Assembly: GCA_003389385.1 (NCBI GenBank) | Contig: QQVM01000002.1 | Location: 1 to 64,000 of the forward strand | Length of the DNA: 64,000 bases | Direction of reading: 5' to 3' | DNA from: Bacteroidota bacterium | GTDB lineage: Bacteria; Bacteroidota; Bacteroidia; AKYH767-A; 2013-40CM-41-45 | In this document: one piece after another, positions 17,608 through 26,896 of the stretch | Position numbering within the stretch: position 1 is the first letter of the stretch | How the letters are laid out: the number at the start of each line of letters is the position of its first letter | Translations under genes and position numbers: made by a program | The notes under the pieces: model-generated | Seen by the model: the letters and a program-made list of their open reading frames with translations, nothing else | Told to the model about the DNA's origin: nothing | The model's database searches: none

Positions 17608-19089
17608 ATGAGTACATATAAAATTACATTAGCCGGAATCGAGTTTGACAAGCTTCCCGAGATTCTTGCGAAAGGAAATCAAATAAGTCTGGGCGATGAG
17701 GTAAAGAAGTCGGTAAAAAAAGGCAGAGATTATCTTGACAGGAAGTTGAAAGAAAATGCTGATCCTGTATACGGAATTAATACAGGTTTTGGCGCACTGT
17801 ACAACAGGATTATTTCAGAGAAGGATTTAGCAGAGCTTCAAAGAAATCTTGTCATGTCACATGCCTGCGGTACCGGAGAAATGCTCCCGGCTGATATTGT
17901 AAAACTTATGCTGCTCTTGAAAATTCAAAGTCTTGCAGCCGGCAATTCTGCGGTGCAGTTACCGACAATTCAACGACTTGTTGATATGTACAATCAGGAT
18001 GTACTTCCGGTTGTGTATACTCAGGGTTCGCTTGGTGCATCAGGAGATCTTGCACCCTTGGCGCATTTGTCGCTCCCTCTCATTGGAGAAGGTGAAGTGC
18101 TTTATGAAGGAAAGGCAGTGTTGTCAGCAAAAGTTTTGAAGAAGCTGGGATGGAAGCCGATAGAACTGCACTCGAAAGAAGGATTGGCATTATTAAACGG
18201 AACGCAGTTTATGTCTGCATGTGGTGTACACTCTCTGCTCGGCGCATACAGACTGTGTTCGCTTGCTGATAAAATTGCCGCTGTATCACTGGAAGCATTT
18301 GACGGCCGACCGGAACCATTCGACGCATTGATACACAAAGTTAGGCCTCACCAGGGTCAAATGGATGTGGCTGAAAATTTCCGAAACCTTCTCAAAGGCA
18401 GTGAGATTATTCGAAGGAAGAAACAGCATGTTCAGGATCCTTATTCCTTCCGTTGCATCCCTCAGGTTCACGGAGCAAGCCGTGATGCGGTGAATTATGC
18501 CGGCATGGTAATGCATACAGAGATAAATTCTGTAACAGATAATCCAACTGTTTTTCCTGACGAAGACAAAATCATTTCAGGAGGAAATTTTCACGGACAG
18601 CCACTGGCGCTTGCCATGGATTTTCTTGCGATAGCACTTTCAGAGCTTGGGAATATTTCTGAAAGAAGAACCTATCAGCTGATTTCGGGGCAGCGTGGCT
18701 TGCCACCATTCCTGGCCGATGATCCGGGTTTGCATTCCGGATTTATGATTCCACAGTATACTGCTGCCTCAGTCGTCAGCCAGAATAAGCAGCTTTGTAC
18801 TCCTGCTTCCGTGGATTCCATTGTATCTTCCAACGGACAGGAAGATCATGTAAGCATGGGTGCGAATTCTGCTGTGAAACTTTTAAAAGTTTGCGATAAT
18901 CTTGTAACAATCCTGGCAATTGAAATGATGACAGCGGTTCAGGCTTTTGAATACAGAAGGCCATTGAAAAGTTCATCAGTCCTGGAAAAATTCATTTCGG
19001 ATTACAGAAAAAAAGTTACACGACTGGATAAAGACAGGATTTTGCATAATGATATAGTAAAATCAAGGGAATTCCTCCTTACAAACTGA
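17608..19089 (+). CDS. hutH: Histidine ammonia-lyase
   Basis: A 493-residue enzyme of the aromatic amino acid lyase family that deaminates L-histidine to urocanate. The MIO cofactor triad Ala144-Ser145-Gly146 lies in 'GSLGASGDLAPLAHL'. 'VMSHACGTGE' keeps the Ser-His pair typical of histidine rather than tyrosine lyases, and 'TDNPTVF' and 'SNGQEDHVSMG' are present. No hutU, hutI or hutG gene is in the window, so a complete degradation pathway cannot be claimed. It follows hisS by 35 bases and may share its transcript. The length is close to the family norm (500-510). Confidence 0.93.
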   Translation: MSTYKITLAGIEFDKLPEILAKGNQISLGDEVKKSVKKGRDYLDRKLKENADPVYGINTGFGALYNRIISEKDLAELQRNLVMSHACGTGEMLPADIVKLMLLLKIQSLAAGNSAVQLPTIQRLVDMYNQDVLPVVYTQGSLGASGDLAPLAHLSLPLIGEGEVLYEGKAVLSAKVLKKLGWKPIELHSKEGLALLNGTQFMSACGVHSLLGAYRLCSLADKIAAVSLEAFDGRPEPFDALIHKVRPHQGQMDVAENFRNLLKGSEIIRRKKQHVQDPYSFRCIPQVHGASRDAVNYAGMVMHTEINSVTDNPTVFPDEDKIISGGNFHGQPLALAMDFLAIALSELGNISERRTYQLISGQRGLPPFLADDPGLHSGFMIPQYTAASVVSQNKQLCTPASVDSIVSSNGQEDHVSMGANSAVKLLKVCDNLVTILAIEMMTAVQAFEYRRPLKSSSVLEKFISDYRKKVTRLDKDRILHNDIVKSREFLLTN

Positions 19090-19165
19090 TTTCAGGGATT
19101 TCTGTATCAGCAAGACAGTGTTAGATATTTTCCGGTTTTTCGAGCCTGAACTAAGTTAATTCAGG

Positions 19166-19173
19166 TAATTTTG
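19166..19173 (+). promoter_or_regulatory. -7 box (TAATTTTG) just before the type B surface-protein gene
   Basis: TAATTTTG matches TAnnTTTG. It ends 5 bases before the first ATG and 17 bases before a second in-frame ATG at 19191. A TTG is not seen at the expected -33 spacing. A short inverted repeat CCTGAA/TTCAGG (19145-19165) lies directly upstream. Confidence 0.45.
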
Positions 19174-19178
19174 TTTAT

Positions 19179-22100
19179 ATGATTTTCAGCATGCTGAAGA
19201 ACCGATTTTTATTAACCTCAATTATTTGTTTAATACTACAGACATCCTCATTTGCAGGTCCAGAGTCTGTGTATCTGAGGAAACTTGGATTGAACAATGA
19301 TGACCTGAATAAATTTTCTCAACCCCGCCATTCTCAGGTTGAATACAACTTGATTCCGGAAGCATTCCGCAATCATCCGGAAATCGGATTGATCCCTTTG
19401 TACGAAGCGCCATGCGACAATTGTTTTGAGCTGATAGACAAGAGGACTGAAACTTCCAGAGTTTTTACAAAAAACGGCAGTGGCGCGAATCATGTCTTCG
19501 TTCAAAACTCCTCTTCAGCGCTGCACTATTTAGATGATAATGGCTGGTGGCGTGACAAAGATCACAGAGTACAGGTATTCGCTCCCGGAGTTTATGGAGC
19601 AATCAGGCAATCTGAAAAATTTATTCTCGACCTTAATCAAAAGAACGCTGAGGTTCATACAAGGATGGGGAAAATAACTTTCAACAGAAATATCAAATTG
19701 ATTCATCAGGATCAATACGGTACAATACGAGAATTGGGAAGCGCCGACTGGAGTAATTACACTGCAGGTGACCGGGGAGTTCGAATCATTAATTTTTATC
19801 CTGGTGTTGACTTGATTTTCAGTTTTAATCCTTCGGGAATGGAAACCAGTTTTATTCTCACTCGAAAGCCAGCAATGACAGGCGGAACTTTGATCATGGT
19901 GCAGGAATTTGATTTTCAGCATGGCATTGCATTTGAAAAAAGTAAAATCAATTCCGGAAAGAGACACGATGATTTCCGAATATTGGGAAATGACACAGCC
20001 TTACTCGCGATTGTTGAAAGAGCTTATGCATTTGACAATGATGAGTATTCTTCAAATTTATTGCTTGAGGCTGATCTGGAAAATGGGAATGTGTTTTCCG
20101 TGCATGTACCACTTGAATGGTTGAATGATAATTCAAGAAAGTACCCTGTTGTTATTGATCCGGTAGTGACGACCCAAAACACTTTGCCACTTGCATCCAT
20201 TGCAGGAACTCGTTTCAGCGCTATTTGCTGGACTAATAGTTGCGATTATTTTCTTACCGTGCCAACACCTGCAAATACTACCTTAACCAATGTATATTCT
20301 TCCTTTGAATACACCGCTTCAGGTTTGTGTTTAGCGCAGGACGGCGGCTTTAGTATTGAATTGTCGACATGCCGCTATCCTCAGGCAGCTCCGGGTGTTG
20401 TGACCTGTCCTTTAGCTATTACGAATTTCAGTTGCGGAATTTTAAATAATTCAATGCTGCCTGATTTGCAAAGTTGTCTCCCGGCACCACAGTGCGCGCA
20501 ACAAAATCTTGATTTTACTCTTCGCTTTTACCGCTGCAATAATGATCCTGATCCTTCATGCGGATCTGCATGCATCAGGGCCACACAGCCGTGGATTGTA
20601 ACTGTAGAAGGAAGAACACTCGAGCTGATTGCAATGAGCCCCACACAGCAGTTATGTGAGGGGTCTTCTGTGAATGTAATTGCACTGCCTATGTTCGGCG
20701 TGGAGCCTTATACTTTTGCCTGGTCTCCGGCTGGAGTTAATAATGACACAGTTTCTGTAAGTCCTTTAGTAAATACTACTTACACAGTAAACATCACAGA
20801 TGTCTGCGGAAACACAAGTGCAGGAAGCAGCGACGTAAATGTTACGCCAAGAAGCAATCCGGGGTTCATCGCAATACCTGCTTCACCATGTACAGGACAG
20901 CCTTTGAATTTGCAGGGCAACGGCTTTGCTCCCGTATCAAGTTATGACTGGACACTGCCCGGATCGAGTGCGAGTGGAGGAATTGTCCAGGATAATAAGT
21001 CTCCGACTGTTCAGTACAATGTTCCTGGCATTTATCCTGTCACTCTGAATTTCACTTCAGGTCTCTGCGTTTTTGATTCGACGATAAATCTGACTGTATT
21101 ACCTCAAGCTCCAGCACAGGTGAATTTGTCAGCCAACCCGGCCGGCGCAGTTTGTCCGGGTGACTTCATTCGTTTTTTAGCAAACACACCTAACGGAGGT
21201 ACTGCGCCAAATTATGACTGGTACATTGATGGTACACTGGTGCAGTCAGGTTCTACTGATTCGCTGGTTTCATCAGCATTCGTCAATGGTTCGCTTGTAC
21301 AAGTTGTTTTAACTTCGAATTCTTCCTGTACAAATCCGTCAATTGATACTGCCAGTTTTTTCGTAACGCTTAGCAATACTGTAACTCCTTTAGTATCCAT
21401 TAGTCCGGATACTGCAGTCTGCAGCGGGAGTAATATAGTCTTCACCGCCAACTATTCTAACAGCGGAGCTTCGCCTGCTTTGCAGTGGTTTGTAAACGGT
21501 TTTGCCGTTCCCGGTGCAAACGGAAACACATTCTCACACAATGTAGTCTCTCCTGACACCATTATTGGAATACAGTTGATACCTTCACTTACATGTGTCA
21601 CTATTCCTTTCGCTAGTGACAGTAGTTATGTGAATTTATTGCAGCCATTCGCTCCATCTGTAAATATCAGTTCGAATCCCTCAGGAGCAGTATGTACCGG
21701 AGATACGATAATATTCGATGTACAGGCAAATGTTTCTCTTTCTTCTGCCATGTTTGAGTGGTTTATCAATGGTGTCAGTCAGGGTGGACCATCAGGTAAT
21801 CCTACATTTACTTTGCTTAACCCGCAACACGGAGATTCAGTGAGTGTTGGGATGAGCTCTGCTCATCCATGCTTGCTTGCTCCGAATGCCTCAGACTACC
21901 AGTTACTCTCTGTTCTGAATGCTGTACAACCTCAAATAAGCCTCAATGCGACTCCATCGTTGAATATTTGTCAGGGTGACCCACTCACAATCAATGCGAC
22001 AACCAGCGGAGGTGGTAATAATCCTGCCGTCAACTGGTATTTAAACGGAGTTCTTGTCAGTCAGAACCAGTCATCCTTTTCAAGCAGCACATTCAACGAT

Positions 22101-23486
22101 CAGGATGTCTTGCAAGCAATTTTAATAAGCAGTCTCAGTTGTGCCACCCAGACTTCTGATTCAGACCTGGTAATTGTTAATGTGACTCCAGTAACAATTC
22201 CTTCAATCAGCATCAGCGCTCTCAATCCGGTCAACTGTGATGGAGACACGATTTCATTTTCTGCTGCAATTGTAAATGGCGGGAGTGGAGCAGCCTTTCA
22301 TTGGGAGGTGAATGGAATGCCCCTTGCCAACAATGCCCCGGTTTTCAGTTATCTGGCGCAATCTGGCGACGTGATTCAGGCTTTCCTGACACCGACATTA
22401 AATTGTTCAGGTGTAAGTCAGGTTTCATCAAATGTTATTAATGTGCTTACTCTTCCAAGTGTAACTCCCACTGCAAGTATCAATGTTTCACCTTCTGATT
22501 CGATCTGTCTGGGGCAGACAGTGAATGTAAACTCGAGTTATACTTTCGGAGGAAGCAATCCGCAACTTGCTTGGACGATTAACGGATTAACAGTTTCATC
22601 GAATACCACATCCTTCAGTACCGACACGCTCAGACAGGGAGATATTATTCAATTCAGTATGATTAGCAATCAGGCTTGCGCAACAGAAGATACAGTATTA
22701 TCGAACTACATAAGAATTATGGTTCATCCTCCTGTCAGCGGCAACATAGTAGGCGGAGGAAATTTATGCCCAGGTTCTCCTGTTCAGCTTTATGCACATG
22801 GCTTTTCCGGGAACGGAGGGCCATACAGTTTTTTGTGGAATCACAGCTTGGAAACAAGTGACCAAGTGACTGTATCGCCACGAACAAGCACTAATTACAG
22901 TGTACAGATATCAGATAATTGCAATATTCTGCCCTATGTGGCATCAGTGAATGTGCCGGTACTTCCCGGTCCTGTAAGTGGCTTTAACTATATTCCTTCT
23001 GAACCAAGCACTTTAAATAATGCAGTACAGTTTTACAATACATCACAATTAGCAGGAAGCTGGCAATGGCTAATTAACGATACAGTGATAGATTATTCCT
23101 GGGAGCCGAATTATATCTTTAATCAGCCCGGAGAACATGTGGTCAAGCTCATTACCACGAACAGCACGGGATGTGTAGATTCAGTTACTTATGTTATTGT
23201 AGTAAAGGAAGACTTGTCATACTTTTTTCCTACAGCATTTACTCCGAATGGAGATTTGATAAACGATTTCTGGTCACCACTTGGTCTAAGTCTGGCACAA
23301 TGCACTTTTCAAATCTTTGACAGATGGGGACAAGTTATTCATGAAGGAGATCTTTCAAAGCCATGGGATGGCAGGATCAAGGGCGGCACAAATGCTCCTG
23401 AAGGTGTTTATGTTTTTCGTGTAGACCTTGGTGAAAAGAAGTTTGATCCGAGGGAGGTAGTTGGCAGAGTGGTGCTGTTAAGGTAA
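19179..23486 (+). CDS. Giant T9SS type B (gliding motility-associated C-terminal domain) surface protein
   Basis: A 1435-residue secreted protein. The start may be this ATG or the ATG at 19191 (MLKNRF...), which gives a cleaner signal peptide ending near 'SSFAG'. Residues about 60-330 form an N-terminal domain ('YPGVDLIFSF', 'KYPVVIDPVVTT') often seen at the front of large Bacteroidota surface proteins. A Cys-rich region follows. Then come six tandem Ig-like units of about 90 residues (about 642-1186), each with 'xVCxGDxIxF', a 'WYxNG' strand and a second Cys. A PKD module precedes the C-terminal type B sorting domain ('FFPTAFTPNGDLINDFW', 'IFDRWGQVI', 'PWDGRIKGG', 'APEGVYVFRV'). A structural or adhesive role is inferred. 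Confidence 0.92.
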   Translation: MIFSMLKNRFLLTSIICLILQTSSFAGPESVYLRKLGLNNDDLNKFSQPRHSQVEYNLIPEAFRNHPEIGLIPLYEAPCDNCFELIDKRTETSRVFTKNGSGANHVFVQNSSSALHYLDDNGWWRDKDHRVQVFAPGVYGAIRQSEKFILDLNQKNAEVHTRMGKITFNRNIKLIHQDQYGTIRELGSADWSNYTAGDRGVRIINFYPGVDLIFSFNPSGMETSFILTRKPAMTGGTLIMVQEFDFQHGIAFEKSKINSGKRHDDFRILGNDTALLAIVERAYAFDNDEYSSNLLLEADLENGNVFSVHVPLEWLNDNSRKYPVVIDPVVTTQNTLPLASIAGTRFSAICWTNSCDYFLTVPTPANTTLTNVYSSFEYTASGLCLAQDGGFSIELSTCRYPQAAPGVVTCPLAITNFSCGILNNSMLPDLQSCLPAPQCAQQNLDFTLRFYRCNNDPDPSCGSACIRATQPWIVTVEGRTLELIAMSPTQQLCEGSSVNVIALPMFGVEPYTFAWSPAGVNNDTVSVSPLVNTTYTVNITDVCGNTSAGSSDVNVTPRSNPGFIAIPASPCTGQPLNLQGNGFAPVSSYDWTLPGSSASGGIVQDNKSPTVQYNVPGIYPVTLNFTSGLCVFDSTINLTVLPQAPAQVNLSANPAGAVCPGDFIRFLANTPNGGTAPNYDWYIDGTLVQSGSTDSLVSSAFVNGSLVQVVLTSNSSCTNPSIDTASFFVTLSNTVTPLVSISPDTAVCSGSNIVFTANYSNSGASPALQWFVNGFAVPGANGNTFSHNVVSPDTIIGIQLIPSLTCVTIPFASDSSYVNLLQPFAPSVNISSNPSGAVCTGDTIIFDVQANVSLSSAMFEWFINGVSQGGPSGNPTFTLLNPQHGDSVSVGMSSAHPCLLAPNASDYQLLSVLNAVQPQISLNATPSLNICQGDPLTINATTSGGGNNPAVNWYLNGVLVSQNQSSFSSSTFNDQDVLQAILISSLSCATQTSDSDLVIVNVTPVTIPSISISALNPVNCDGDTISFSAAIVNGGSGAAFHWEVNGMPLANNAPVFSYLAQSGDVIQAFLTPTLNCSGVSQVSSNVINVLTLPSVTPTASINVSPSDSICLGQTVNVNSSYTFGGSNPQLAWTINGLTVSSNTTSFSTDTLRQGDIIQFSMISNQACATEDTVLSNYIRIMVHPPVSGNIVGGGNLCPGSPVQLYAHGFSGNGGPYSFLWNHSLETSDQVTVSPRTSTNYSVQISDNCNILPYVASVNVPVLPGPVSGFNYIPSEPSTLNNAVQFYNTSQLAGSWQWLINDTVIDYSWEPNYIFNQPGEHVVKLITTNSTGCVDSVTYVIVVKEDLSYFFPTAFTPNGDLINDFWSPLGLSLAQCTFQIFDRWGQVIHEGDLSKPWDGRIKGGTNAPEGVYVFRVDLGEKKFDPREVVGRVVLLR

Positions 23487-23615
23487 ATACTTTACTTGTT
23501 CCATCACTCTTCTGCAAGTAAGGTGTAAATCTGATTGTTTCCAATAGCTAATTTCAATAATAATTAACTTTCCTTTTGAAGTTTTTCAGGCAGATGCCTT
23601 GACTCATTGTAACCG

Positions 23616-23637
23616 AAAAACCAAGATATTGGTTTTT
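23616..23637. terminator. Probable bidirectional terminator hairpin
   Basis: AAAAACCAA, loop GATA, TTGGTTTTT. The perfect 9-base stem has A-rich and T-rich flanks on both sides, which suits a convergent position between the type B protein gene and the DUF1801 gene. Confidence 0.55.
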
Positions 23638-23651
23638 ACATTTCCATAGCC

Positions 23652-24068
23652 TTAAGACTGCTTTTCCCTCAGCCATTTGCGGCTCTTTTTAATTAGCTTT
23701 TTGAGTACATCAAGATTTATATCGCTGAGTTTATTGATGTAAAGGCATCCTTTTCCTTTTTTGTGCGGCCCCAAACTTTTCAGCAATTGTGTTTCAGTGT
23801 TGATGTCATACATCACGTAAACAGAGAGCCGCGATTTTCCCGGTGAAAACCCTGCATTGAACCATCCAAATTCATCACCATTCTTTCTTTTGTATTTGTA
23901 TTTACCGTATGCTATGATGCTGTTGCCCCAGATCTTAGGAGTTTTTCCGGTAATTTCTTTGAAGAGTTTCAATAGAGTTTTTGAATCCGATCTTCTTCTG
24001 TCGCTTTCGATCGAGTCAATAAATTATTTTACGCTTTTATCGCTTTCAGTATTTACAAGAGTTTTCAT
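23652..24068 (-). pseudogene. DUF1801 (YdhG-like) gene interrupted by an in-frame TAA at codon 15
   Basis: Read from the ATG at 24068, the frame gives MKTLVNTESDKSVK, then TAA (24026-24024), then FIDSIESDRRRSDSK and a complete DUF1801 body ('LFKEITGKTPKIWGNSIIAYG', 'GFSPGKSRLSVYVM', 'GKGCLYINKLSDINLDVL'). The total of 138 codons matches the usual length of this small-protein family, and the codons on both sides of the TAA align with the conserved N-terminal helix. This is therefore a single nonsense change, a sequencing error, or readthrough. A shorter product starting at TTG (23972) would lack the first helix. A reverse -7 box TATATTTG (24095-24102) precedes the ATG. Confidence 0.8.
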
Positions 24069-24178
24069 TTTTACGGCAAACCAGAATGAATTTGCAAATA
24101 TAATGTCTTATTATTCCTTGTGTAATAAGTCTGAATCGGCAAGAGATTCAATGAATCCGGAATAAGCGATGGTGGATC

Positions 24179-24208
24179 TTGTCATTTTTTTCAGAATTGT
24201 TAATTTTG
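24179..24208 (+). promoter_or_regulatory. Two-box Bacteroidota promoter for the fatty-acid hydroxylase gene
   Basis: TTG (24179-24181), 19-base spacer, TAATTTTG (24201-24208): an exact fit to TTG-N19-TAnnTTTG. The ATG lies only 6 bases after the -7 box, so the predicted transcript would be leaderless or nearly so. Confidence 0.7.
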
Positions 24209-24214
24209 CAATAT

Positions 24215-24841
24215 ATGGCTAAGAATTTCATCAGCAATAAGGACGAAACCGTGAGAATGTTCAGGAGTAATTTTCTTGAATCATTGTCGCACATTCATTT
24301 TTCTGTGCCCTTGTTTATATTTGTTCCTGTGATCATTTACTTTTCCTATAAAGGGCTTGTCACCTACGGTATCGGACTAATCAGTTTTTTTCTATTTTTC
24401 ATGACAGGACTTGTTGTGTGGACATTAACGGAATACCTTCTGCACAGATTTGTTTTTCACTGGTTGCCTCCCGGAAAAATAGGAGAGAGGATGCATTTTA
24501 TTTTTCACGGAGTGCATCACGATTATCCAAACGACAGCAAGAGGTTAGTAATGGTGCCGACTGTGAGTATTCCATTGGCAGCATTGTTTTATTTTCTGTT
24601 CAGATGGCTGATCGGGCCACAACTTGTGGCGCCATTTTTTTCAGGATTCTTATGCGGCTATCTTTTCTATGATATGGTGCATTATGCCATTCATCACTAC
24701 AACTTCAAAAGTGCATTCTGGCTGAAGCTAAAGCAGCATCATATGCTGCATCACTACCAGGACAATCACAACGGTTTCGGTGTAAGCTCAAAATTCTGGG
24801 ACCTTGTTTTCCGGACTACATTCAGGAGGAAAACAGACTGA
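24215..24841 (+). CDS. Fatty-acid hydroxylase / sterol desaturase superfamily membrane protein
   Basis: A 208-residue di-iron membrane oxygenase. Start chosen at the ATG giving MAKNFISNKDE; the TTG further upstream forms part of the promoter. There are about four membrane helices. The histidine boxes are complete: 'HRFVFH', 'HFIFHGVHHDYP', 'HYAIHHY' and 'HHMLHHYQDNHNGFG'. The spacing resembles FA2H-type fatty acid 2-hydroxylases, which act on sphingolipid acyl chains. In Bacteroidota such a protein may hydroxylate sphingolipid or other lipid acyl groups; the substrate is inferred only. The nearest neighbours give no pathway context. Confidence 0.9.
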   Translation: MAKNFISNKDETVRMFRSNFLESLSHIHFSVPLFIFVPVIIYFSYKGLVTYGIGLISFFLFFMTGLVVWTLTEYLLHRFVFHWLPPGKIGERMHFIFHGVHHDYPNDSKRLVMVPTVSIPLAALFYFLFRWLIGPQLVAPFFSGFLCGYLFYDMVHYAIHHYNFKSAFWLKLKQHHMLHHYQDNHNGFGVSSKFWDLVFRTTFRRKTD

Positions 24842-24887
24842 TATTCAAAGGTTGAAAAAAGCCGATTGGATTTAATAGCGATACTGT

Positions 24888-24911
24888 GAAATTTATTTGT
24901 AAATAAATTTC
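24888..24911. terminator. AT-rich perfect hairpin between convergent genes
   Basis: GAAATTTATTT, GT, AAATAAATTTC: an 11-base perfect stem with a 2-base loop between the hydroxylase stop and the 3' end of the beta-helix gene. There is no separate U-run, so termination is a guess from position; it could also bind a protein. Confidence 0.4.
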
Positions 24912-24958
24912 GAGCTGATAATAATTGTGAGAGTGAGCGAACAGTGTCTTGTTAACTT

Positions 24959-26767
24959 TTATTCACTCTCAGCTATCATTACTTTAAATCGATTGCTGAA
25001 ATTCTTCGCATTCAAAGTCAGAATGTAAAATCCGGGAGTCAGATTTTTCAAGTTGCTTAACCTGATGATTCCGTTTTCAGGAATGATAGATTCATAACAA
25101 AGTTGTTTCCCATTTAATGAATGAATGCTCACATGATGTGCATTCCTTATTGAAACTGGAATGCGAATTGTGATCTCATTGAAAGCAGGATTTGGATAAA
25201 CGATATAATCTTGCAAACTGCTTGCTATTGAGATTCCTGTGTTAAAATCAGCCCGGCAAACAGTTTTCGTTCCTGCGTTTAGGTATCTGTCTCTTGCTGG
25301 TATGCTTCCATTTCCAGTCGGATTAGGCAGTCCGATGGATGGCCAAATCATTCCAGGTGTCCAGAAGTCGGGGGGAGAGCTAAGATAGTAGGATGTATCA
25401 TTCACTATTCCGGTTCCTGCAGGTGTTATTGTCCCACGCACCATATTGCCATGCTGGATGTGATTGGTGCCGGCGATTACGTAGTTCCCGAAAACAATTC
25501 CAAGATTGTTAACGTCATTGCCGACAAAATGCTGACTGTCGCTTTCTACAGTTCCTGAAGTCATCAATATGCCATAGAGTTCTGCTCGGTTTCTAAAGAA
25601 GGTGTTATATGGTCCGCTGGGTCCCCAGGTTTGATCCAGTTGAATATTCTGGACGATATTGCCTTCAAAAAGATTGAGAAAAGGATAGTGGCCATGCATG
25701 GAAATATCCGCTCCGAAATTGGCAGGAACTTCCGAGCGGTTTGGTTCGGTGCTGTAGTTATAACTGATTACATTGCCATTAGCGCCCGCCTGCAATGAAA
25801 ATGAATGCCTCAGAAAGCGCATGATGTTATTTTCAATTCTGCATTCACCTGCATGGTTGAAAAGCGTAACTCCGTATCCGTGCGTTGACACACCATCATA
25901 TGCGAATGCATGGTGGATGTAATTTCCCGATACATGAATGCCGCTCGATGCATCAATATAAATATGGCTTCCTACACTGCGGGAGCTTTCTATTCCTCGA
26001 ACCCAGCATCGGTTTGCAAAGCTAAAGTTGATATTGAATGCGACTCCGCTGGGAGCATTATCTTCACGTGATATTTGCAGGCATTCTATCCCGACCTCAT
26101 GACGCGGCACAATTTTTCGAACGCGAGGAAAAAGACCACTCAAACTATGATAATCATATCTCAAATAATTTTCTGTGATCAATCCTATGCCTGGAATTAC
26201 ATCTTTCACTCTGAGGATTTGTCCGACAGATCTGTCTGCCCATGAAACTGGTTGTGTGTCCCAACTTCCATTATCCTGGAGAAGTTCAATGAAATCTCCG
26301 GCCGAATATAAAGCAGTATTGTTTAGATGTATTGTGTCGCTTCCAAATGCTGCTTTTGAAATGGTGTCAAATACAGAGGTAATGCTTCCGGTAATGTTGA
26401 TGCAATTTAGAGCTATACCCTGAAGATCAAATTTGAGCCAGGTTGAATCGGAGCCGGCACCGCGAAGAATTACACTGTCAGGAAGGTTCAGGCTGGAAGC
26501 AATCAGGTATTCGCCTGGCGGAAAATAAACCACGCCCCTGTTGCCTGCCAATGACTGTATAGCTGAATTCACTGCGTTAAAATCATCGCTTATTCCGTTC
26601 GCGACTGCACCGAAATTCATAACACTGACTACGTGTTGAGGATCAGGGATACTGTCAGAATATCCGCTGATTTGCCAGTTTGCTGTCCTGCCCGAAGGAA
26701 TGATCTGTGCAAAGGAGTATAAATTGTAAAAGAGGAGTAATGGTAATAATAACAGAGGTCTGCGCAT
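24959..26767 (-). CDS. Secreted parallel beta-helix (pectate-lyase-3-like) protein, T9SS type A
   Basis: A 602-residue secreted protein with a signal peptide ending near 'SFAQ' (residue 21). 'VMNFGAVANGISDDFNAVNSAI' followed by 'GVVYFPPGEYLI' is the classic start of a pectate lyase/glycosyl hydrolase 28-type right-handed beta-helix. Helix coils follow ('ASSGIHVSGNYIHHAF', 'ENNIMRFLRHSFSLQ', 'GNVISYNYS'). The C-terminal 85 residues are a T9SS type A domain ('YIVYPNPAFNEITIRI', 'SIHSLNGKQL', 'PGFYILTLNA'). Polysaccharide binding or cleavage is likely, but I see no catalytic residues that identify a substrate. No SusC/SusD pair or other CAZyme adjoins it. Confidence 0.88.
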   Translation of the reverse strand: MRRPLLLLPLLLFYNLYSFAQIIPSGRTANWQISGYSDSIPDPQHVVSVMNFGAVANGISDDFNAVNSAIQSLAGNRGVVYFPPGEYLIASSLNLPDSVILRGAGSDSTWLKFDLQGIALNCINITGSITSVFDTISKAAFGSDTIHLNNTALYSAGDFIELLQDNGSWDTQPVSWADRSVGQILRVKDVIPGIGLITENYLRYDYHSLSGLFPRVRKIVPRHEVGIECLQISREDNAPSGVAFNINFSFANRCWVRGIESSRSVGSHIYIDASSGIHVSGNYIHHAFAYDGVSTHGYGVTLFNHAGECRIENNIMRFLRHSFSLQAGANGNVISYNYSTEPNRSEVPANFGADISMHGHYPFLNLFEGNIVQNIQLDQTWGPSGPYNTFFRNRAELYGILMTSGTVESDSQHFVGNDVNNLGIVFGNYVIAGTNHIQHGNMVRGTITPAGTGIVNDTSYYLSSPPDFWTPGMIWPSIGLPNPTGNGSIPARDRYLNAGTKTVCRADFNTGISIASSLQDYIVYPNPAFNEITIRIPVSIRNAHHVSIHSLNGKQLCYESIIPENGIIRLSNLKNLTPGFYILTLNAKNFSNRFKVMIAESE

Positions 26768-26896
26768 GTCAGAAAGTTATAAAAAATACTCTCAAAAATT
26801 AAGTAAAATATACCTGAATTTTATCCTTTGAATTCAATAACAGTAAGTGTAATGAAACAAGGATGGAAAATGGCAATAGAAACTGAAACTGGAAGC

